From Lindgomyces ingoldianus (Eukaryota; Ascomycota; Dothideomycetes; Pleosporales; Lindgomycetaceae), in NCBI RefSeq assembly GCF_010093535.1, contig NW_022985177.1, positions 290,857 to 354,856 of the forward strand: a DNA stretch of 64,000 nt, given 5' to 3'. Position numbers and translations under genes: made by a program. The number at the start of each line of letters is the position of its first letter. The first letter of the stretch is position 1. Under the pieces are notes generated by a model that saw only the letters and a list, made by a program, of their open reading frames with translations, was not told the DNA's origin and ran no database searches. Positions 58,643-64,000 of this stretch are shown here, piece by piece.

Positions 58643-59308
58643 GATGGCGGTTTGTTAAACAGTGTAGTACAGAAGAGAAAGGGAGGATGAGCTCAAGGGC
58701 TTTGATGTTTGCTATGGGCGAAGGCGCGGTCGTCGGAGGTGAAAGTGCTGTCGCGACCGACAACCTGTCGAGCCTCTCCGCGCCAAGCCAGGTTTGTGCT
58801 AGCGCGCCAAGATTTCCCGCAGCCTCGACATAAATTTCTCCTCGAGCCTCAAGCCCTTTCTCCCTCCTTCAACGATCTGTGTCCGTCGTCCCGTCCACTC
58901 TCCGGGGTGTGTTAGGTGATGACGCGACAGTTTGTCCGCACCTATGGAGCCATCAAATCCCCATGATGTCAATTTCCGGACAACAGGTCGAAGAGAAAGT
59001 CGGTGCGTTTCCTACTGCCTGAGCTTGCCTTCGGGTTTGAGCTCGGTTGTGTTAGCGTTGCCAGGGCGTTTGATTCCTAATCCCTTTGCTGAGGCCGTCG
59101 GCTGGTGAAGTCAGGGAAGAACCCATTCTTGCCTACATATGTTCAATTCATCCAGTTCTGTTTTGTGACTTCTTGTCATTGTCTATGGAATGGGGAGGCT
59201 GTGATGCCTCGAGAGCTTTCGCCTTTCCGAGCCGACTAATCCCCGGCGCAGTGTAACACTGACATGGCCAGCTCTGTGCTTTTCTTTCTGTCGTCATTGC
59301 TAGCTCTC
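58643..59308. other. Upstream region of the SART1 gene
   Basis: About 670 bp between SART1 (its promoter) and the 3' end of Pth2. No coding evidence. Confidence 0.45.
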
Positions 59309-59947
59309 TCACAGAAGCTTCAGTGTCCCTGTAACTTGATCTACAATGCTTTTCGGCGCCGGTCCAATTCCCAGCACAGTTGCACTCCCACTGGCAATCT
59401 GTGTTCGGCCTGCATCATGAATGATACATGCACACAATCCTAAGCTCAACGCCTGCGCCTGCAACATCTCCAGCTCCTCCTCACTCTTCACTTGTAGAGC
59501 CACCTTCATCTGTCCGGATCGTTCCCAACGCTTGAGAATTGGGGAGTTGGGCGAAGTACGGAGGAAAGACTTGTAACAAGCGAGGGTCGCATGGCCACAT
59601 TGTGCTCCGATTTTGCCTTCAATAACTGTCAGTCAAGGGTCGCGTCAATGGTTGCAGAGTGGAAGCGTACCTTTCGTCATGCCCAAGTCTGTTCGGACAA
59701 CAAGGACAAGCTTGCACTCCTCGGTGGACCCTGCAAAGTCACTGAGCGCCGCCTCATCATCCTCGTCACTAGATTCTTCTGAGTCCTCGGCCTGCTTCCC
59801 GTTACTTGTAGATGGCGGGGAGATTGCACTGCCTCCGAAGAAACCGATTGACTTCGCTTGTCCAAGGAAGTATCCAGTCACGCCTGCAATCAAAGCGCAG
59901 GCAAGGGCAATCGCCGCAGTCGTTGGCGGGGAATGGTGGTCCTGCAT
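59309..59947 (-). CDS. PTH2: Peptidyl-tRNA hydrolase 2 (Pth2 family)
   Basis: Predicted 194 aa. Exons (complement): 59947-59671 and 59616-59309, with a 54-bp intron. The N-terminus has one membrane segment (AAIALACALIAGVTGYFLG) followed by an acidic linker, the usual layout that tethers Pth2 to mitochondria or another membrane. The catalytic domain starts at KLVLVVRTDLGMTKGKIGAQCGHA, with the Lys, Gly-Gln and Cys-Gly-His residues of the active site, crossing the intron. It ends with IASGSATVLGIGPAPKSIVDQVTGTLKLL, the conserved C-terminus. The enzyme frees tRNA from prematurely released peptidyl-tRNA. It shares a divergent 306-bp region with the mitochondrial bL28 gene. Confidence 0.93.
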
Positions 59948-60253
59948 GGCGACTTCTCAGTCAGCCTCGTTCCTCGGTAGGTGGCGATCGGTGGGGCAAT
60001 TTCTAAATGAACGGGAAAACTTCAAGGTATGTGTGCAGATGATTGTACCATATTGGCAGTCTATTGTTTGGGCTAAGGTGCTTGACTCTGAGGCGGGCCT
60101 TTCACTGAATAGGCGCCACGCGCACAGATCATCTCAAGCGCGCGGCTATTGGAAATCTTCGTCGGACCTCCGTCCCATCCAGTCTCCAGCTGCACGACCT
60201 CGCCATCCTCATTGCAGCCAGTTTCGGCATCCGCAGGCTATCAACCCTCGGCC
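59948..60253. promoter_or_regulatory. Shared divergent promoter of Pth2 and mitochondrial bL28
   Basis: The two start codons are 306 bp apart on opposite strands and both products serve translation. The interval is short enough for a bidirectional promoter. No motif was identified. Confidence 0.5.
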
Positions 60254-61330
60254 ATGGCTCCCCGATTTCAATTGCTTTCGTGGAGCACCGCCATACCCCA
60301 CAGATTTCTTCGCGCTTCTCAATCGGCCCACCGAACCTTCACATCCTCCACGTCCCTGTCCTCCATCACGGTCAAAATCTGGAGACGTGGTGGCGACACA
60401 GGGGCTCACCTCCCAAAACACGTCATTCCCAAAAATCCAGACGTCATAATTCCAGATTATCCCTACGGCCCCTCGCGATTGTTCAAGCAGTCGAACAAGG
60501 GGCTGTATGGCGGTTCAAGAATCCAGTTCGGAAACAACGTCTCGCGCAAGAGTGAGACTAAGACTCGGAGACACTGGAAACCAAACGTCTTGAGCAAAAG
60601 CCTATATTCGGTAACACTGGACAAGAAGATAAAGTTGCGAGTGACAGCTAGGGTCTTGAAGACGATTGATCGCGAGGGAGGCCTGGACGCATATTTACTT
60701 AAGGAAAGCGAGAGTCGGGTCAAAGAGCTAGGGCCTCTTGGATGGTCGCTGAGGTGCGTGCTTCTACAAAAGCCGCTCGTGATTCAGCAGATGAGAGCGA
60801 AGGCGCAAGCCTTGGGGCTCCCCCAAGAAGAGATCGAAAAACGGTGGCCATCCCTGGATGATATAGAGTGGGGATTGGAGCTCCGCGCTCGAAGAGGGGA
60901 ATTGGCGGCGGAAGCGGAAGAATACCTAGCTGCAGGCGATGCGAATATATTAGAGGAGGGATTGAAGCTCGTGGACAAGAGACGCAGACAATCCGAGATC
61001 GAGGCAAAGGCTGCAGCATATGTGCGACTTGGCGAGGCGAATTCCCTCGAGGAGGGTCTTCAGCTAGCGAAGGTAGAAGTCGTGAAGGACGAAGTAGAAC
61101 GACTGAAGTCGGAGAAAACAAAACTAGAAAAGAATGCTCGGAGAACCGCACGATCATATGTCAGGCTCGGGTTGGTGGGGAACCAAAATGAAGGCATGAA
61201 GCTGGTCAAGGAGAGGGCAGACAAGTTAAGAGAACGAAAAAGGGAGCAACTGGAGCAAGCACTGCAACTAATCCAGCTAGACGAATTAAAAGATGCGGAG
61301 GAGTTGGAAGCTGGGGATTCCTACATATAA
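60254..61330 (+). CDS. Mitochondrial large-subunit ribosomal protein bL28m
   Basis: 358 aa, one exon. The start is the ATG at 60254; the frame above opens only with TTG. The N-terminus is rich in Arg, Ser and Thr without acids (MAPRFQLLSWSTAIPHRFLR), a mitochondrial presequence. The bL28 core follows: LYGGSRIQFGNNVSRKSETKTRRHWKPNV (shown as the family core around 85-115), then YSVTLDKKIKLRVTARVLKTID. The C-terminal 170 residues form long charged helices with repeated EEYLAAGDANILEEGLKL / AAYVRLGEANSLEEGLQL units of about 50 residues, a fungal extension. It belongs to the 54S subunit (yeast Mrpl24). Confidence 0.92.
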   Translation: MAPRFQLLSWSTAIPHRFLRASQSAHRTFTSSTSLSSITVKIWRRGGDTGAHLPKHVIPKNPDVIIPDYPYGPSRLFKQSNKGLYGGSRIQFGNNVSRKSETKTRRHWKPNVLSKSLYSVTLDKKIKLRVTARVLKTIDREGGLDAYLLKESESRVKELGPLGWSLRCVLLQKPLVIQQMRAKAQALGLPQEEIEKRWPSLDDIEWGLELRARRGELAAEAEEYLAAGDANILEEGLKLVDKRRRQSEIEAKAAAYVRLGEANSLEEGLQLAKVEVVKDEVERLKSEKTKLEKNARRTARSYVRLGLVGNQNEGMKLVKERADKLRERKREQLEQALQLIQLDELKDAEELEAGDSYI

Positions 61331-61860
61331 CCCACCTCAGACAAGAGTTCGCTGCAAGAAACAAAGCGAGATGTGTACGCAAGGATATAGGTGGATGGGT
61401 GGTGCTTCTTCCAGCTTTGGCCCATTGTGGGCTTGTATCATATTGCCTCTAAACCTGTGCCCATACCAAATATATATATATATCAAACATCCTTGGGTTT
61501 ACATTGCCCTTGGATCGTTCTGCCAAGCAGAATGCCGAAGTCCGCCGGAACAACTACAACCCCACTAACCTTGCCCCAATTGAAGTTGATCCCTTGCCGC
61601 ACGCATCCGACCATCTCCCTCAAACTCTCTATTGCTAAATCAGCAGTTGCCCGCTCAACTATGTCGATTGCCTGCAACTGTGGTGCCTCAAGTGGTCACA
61701 CGTTCCAAAATGGCGAGCTCAAGCTCGCACCCTATGGTTAATAATACAGAACCGGCATAACTCAGACCATTCCCCCGCGTCGCTGAGAAATCAACCCGAA
61801 TCCTCCATCTTACTATATAGTCTTTTCGAAGACCTTTCAAAATATAACGCAGCACTCAAA
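61331..61860. other. Spacer with TA repeat
   Basis: About 530 bp; a (TA)n run lies at 61469-61483, in the 3' region of the bL28 gene. No gene is seen. Confidence 0.5.
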
Positions 61861-62667
61861 ATGCCGACAGCAGTTGTCACTGGAGCTAATTCGGGTATCG
61901 GGAATGCCTTGGCCCAAATTCTAGTCAAAGAGGTAATTCCCGCCTTCATTTGAAGTGTAGAGATGCTGATTTGAAGCTAGGGATACAAAGTCATAGGTGC
62001 AGACATCACCCTTGGCGATGAGATCAAGAAGCTCGGCTGCCAGTCTGAGCAATTAGACGTTGCTTCTCCGGAATCCATTCAAGCATTCAAGCAGAAGGTC
62101 GGCGATCAGTCAGTCGACCTTCTGCTCAACATTGCTGGTAATTATTCTATTCTCCTCTCTAGCAATCAACAAACCTCGCACGGAACTCTAACATAGTTTC
62201 CAGGCGTAGCAGCTAGTCCCTCAGACGACAACCTCGAATCCGTCAATGCATCCCTCCTCCACCGCAATTTTACAATCAATACATTCGGTCCGCTCCTTTT
62301 AACTCAAGCCCTCCTCCCTAATATCTTGAAATCATCAAATCCCCGTGTCGTCGTCATGTCTTCCCGTATGGGCAGCATCGCGGACAACTCTACGGGTGGG
62401 TGGTATGCATATCGCGGGTCTAAAGCAGCTGTGAATGCATTGTTCAAGAGCCTGGCGGTAGATTTGAAGGATAGAAATGTTCCAGTGGTGTTGCTTCATC
62501 CGGGTATTGTGAAGACGAATATTTTCCAGGGGCAGTCGTGGGAGGGCATACAGGGTGCGGTGGAGGCGGATCAGGCGGCGGCTGAGTTGTGGAGAGTATT
62601 GATGAGTAAAGGGTTGGAGAGTACGGGGAAATGGTGGCATCGGAATGGAGAGGAGTTGCCCTGGTAG
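61861..62667 (+). CDS. Short-chain dehydrogenase/reductase, 230 aa
   Basis: Exons 61861-61932, 61981-62137 and 62204-62667; the introns are 48 and 66 bp. The nucleotide motif is TGANSGIG at residue 7. NIAG, the Ser of VMSSRMGSI and the YRGSK pair complete the SDR active site. The C-terminus (HPGIVKTNIF) is typical of the C-factor / sniffer-like group of small cytosolic SDRs. The substrate is unknown. It stands alone downstream of conserved genes. Confidence 0.9.
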
Positions 62668-62914
62668 AGGTTTAGATTATACGAGAGCAGACGTATTCTT
62701 GTTCCTGAAGCCCTCGGAATCAGGAGTTCTGTCTTAGGCTAGCTAATTCCTTATGAATGCCCTGCATGGACTCCTCTCAAGCTTTATCCTGTCATTATTT
62801 CCCTTCAAGCCTTACAACCCTCTAATCTTTGAATCGTACGATTCCGTATAATGACATCAAACTACTAGGAGAATCCCTCTCGTCCAAGAATCTCCCACCT
62901 ATTTAGTCTCCCTT
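62668..62914. other. Spacer
   Basis: About 250 bp without coding evidence before the broken 2EXR copy. Confidence 0.4.
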
Positions 62915-63538
62915 CTTAACCATACCCCTCGAATTTCGTATACAGGCATATACCACCGCCTTCCACGTCCCTTGGGACATGAGTCAGCCACAGAAAATAT
63001 CGTATTTTCATTGGCCACGATCGCTCCAACGAGAAAGGGCAGTCTCATACCCCCCTCTATGCCGCGTCAACACAGCAAATATATCAAGAAGCGCTGCTTG
63101 AGCACACCAAAACCTTAAGATTCGTGTCCAACAATGGCACAGTCCTACCGGAAATTATCCCCTGGATAGAACGGCTTGATGGAAAGGTGAGCCTCTTCTA
63201 TATTGGATCTAGCGTACTTCCCCCTTTGCCACAGATACATGTCAAGAAAAGCAAAACATATGCAACAAGGCAAAGAAGTATATCGAAGCTTGATATCACA
63301 GTGTCCCAAACTTCGCGTTCTTAAGATCGTGATCAACCTCCCCAAAGAACAGCATCCGCATCATACAGCTGACATCATCTCCCTCCACAATCTGAAACAA
63401 ATCATCACTCTCATCGATATTCCCTTCCTTGCTTTTTCGATCTTTTCAGAGCAACCTGATAGCAATTGGGGTACGAGACCGGCCGATCATCCTGGCGAGA
63501 AGCTTGGTGAATTCGCATTATCGTACCTGGGTCTTTAG
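62915..63538 (+). pseudogene. Broken 2EXR-family gene (copy E)
   Basis: The N-terminal motif LTIPLEFRIQAYTTAFH (about 62915-62965) fits the 2EXR signature, but there is no ATG before it and a stop lies just upstream. Further on, PPLCRVN in that frame is followed one base out of register by QQIYQEALLEHTKTLRFV, so a single-base deletion or insertion near 63075 seems likely. The family's CPKLRVLKIVIN and a tail to the TAG at 63538 follow, reachable by splicing 63187-63301. Missing start plus frameshift make it a pseudogene, unless an upstream exon and an unusual splice exist. Confidence 0.65.
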
Positions 63539-64000
63539 AACGACGAGTCGACTATGGATAGGGTGAGAGGTTGATTTCAAGAGAGGTTGCGGAAGGAGGA
63601 GAGGAGTGTTGTCGTACAAAGAAGACGGATTGGGTTGTGTGTGTGTGGGTCAAGTGTTTAACGTTTATGTAGAAGGAGCATCATCAAGATGGTAGTGAGG
63701 GTTCCTGCTAGGGCTGCTAAGAAATTACCTAAGGGCCCGTTCTCAGAGAAAGTAGGAAGTTGCAAGGATAGGTCAAGTGAAAGAAGTGAGGACCTGTAAC
63801 GGAAATTGGTTATCGGAAGATTGGAGTCAGATATTATATCATGGTGAGAGATGATACAAACCAAGGGACAGCTCAATGCTTGATACAAGCCTCAAATCCT
63901 GAGATCCAGCCTTCAATTCTTCGGATTGAAGACATGCACTAGGTAGTTCCAAAGTAGGCATAGATGCCAAGCGATATCTCTCTGCAACCCCCACCTGCGC
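63539..64000. other. Right end of window
   Basis: No gene is recognisable in the last 460 bp. Confidence 0.45.

Overview
The window is nuclear DNA from a filamentous ascomycete (Pezizomycotina). Nearly every gene is interrupted by 43-177 bp GT-AG introns. The gene content is also typical of moulds: a P450-reductase fusion, a HET-domain protein, a PTH11-like rhodopsin-fold protein, 2EXR-family proteins, secreted plant-wall enzymes and a Get2 homologue. A Leotiomycete-like plant-associated or saprotrophic fungus is a guess from this content. I derived exon structures by hand by requiring GT-AG borders, open frames and family motifs across each junction. The total coding length came out divisible by three in every gene I call intact.

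Layout. 1-2.5 kb: no convincing gene. 2.6-4.0 kb: RBR-type E3 ubiquitin ligase. 4.7-16 kb: a CYP505-type self-sufficient P450, a carbonyl-reductase-like SDR, a mucin-like single-pass surface protein, an AYR1-like SDR and a METTL7-like methyltransferase. 18-19.8 kb: a fungal lysine 2,3-aminomutase (radical SAM). 21.3-26.7 kb: housekeeping and membrane genes (Get2-like, a mitoribosomal protein with the L51/S25/CI-B8 fold, an ER luminal/membrane protein, a second mucin-like surface protein). 26.7-33.7 kb: a gene-poor stretch with a decayed GMC oxidoreductase and a 379 bp MITE-like element. 33.7-39.4 kb: a membrane P450, a seven-TM fungal rhodopsin-like protein and a small coiled-coil protein. 40.4-45.4 kb: a HET-domain protein, two small secreted or signal-anchor proteins (one apparently split by a stop codon) and a CE5 esterase. 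46-53 kb and again at 63 kb: a 2EXR family with three intact members and at least two broken copies. 54-62.7 kb: a GH30 glycosidase, SART1/Snu66, peptidyl-tRNA hydrolase 2, mitochondrial bL28 and a short SDR.

How the genes relate. Several genes at 4.7-16 kb act on lipids or carbonyls (fatty-acid hydroxylase, acyl-DHAP-reductase-like SDR, carbonyl reductase, lipid-droplet-type methyltransferase). They lie on both strands and are not an obvious co-regulated cluster. The CE5 esterase and the GH30 enzyme both act on plant cell-wall xylan or related polysaccharides. The accessory section (about 27-53 kb) holds the pseudogenes, the mobile element, the HET gene and the 2EXR copies, while conserved core genes dominate at 18-26 kb and 56-61 kb.
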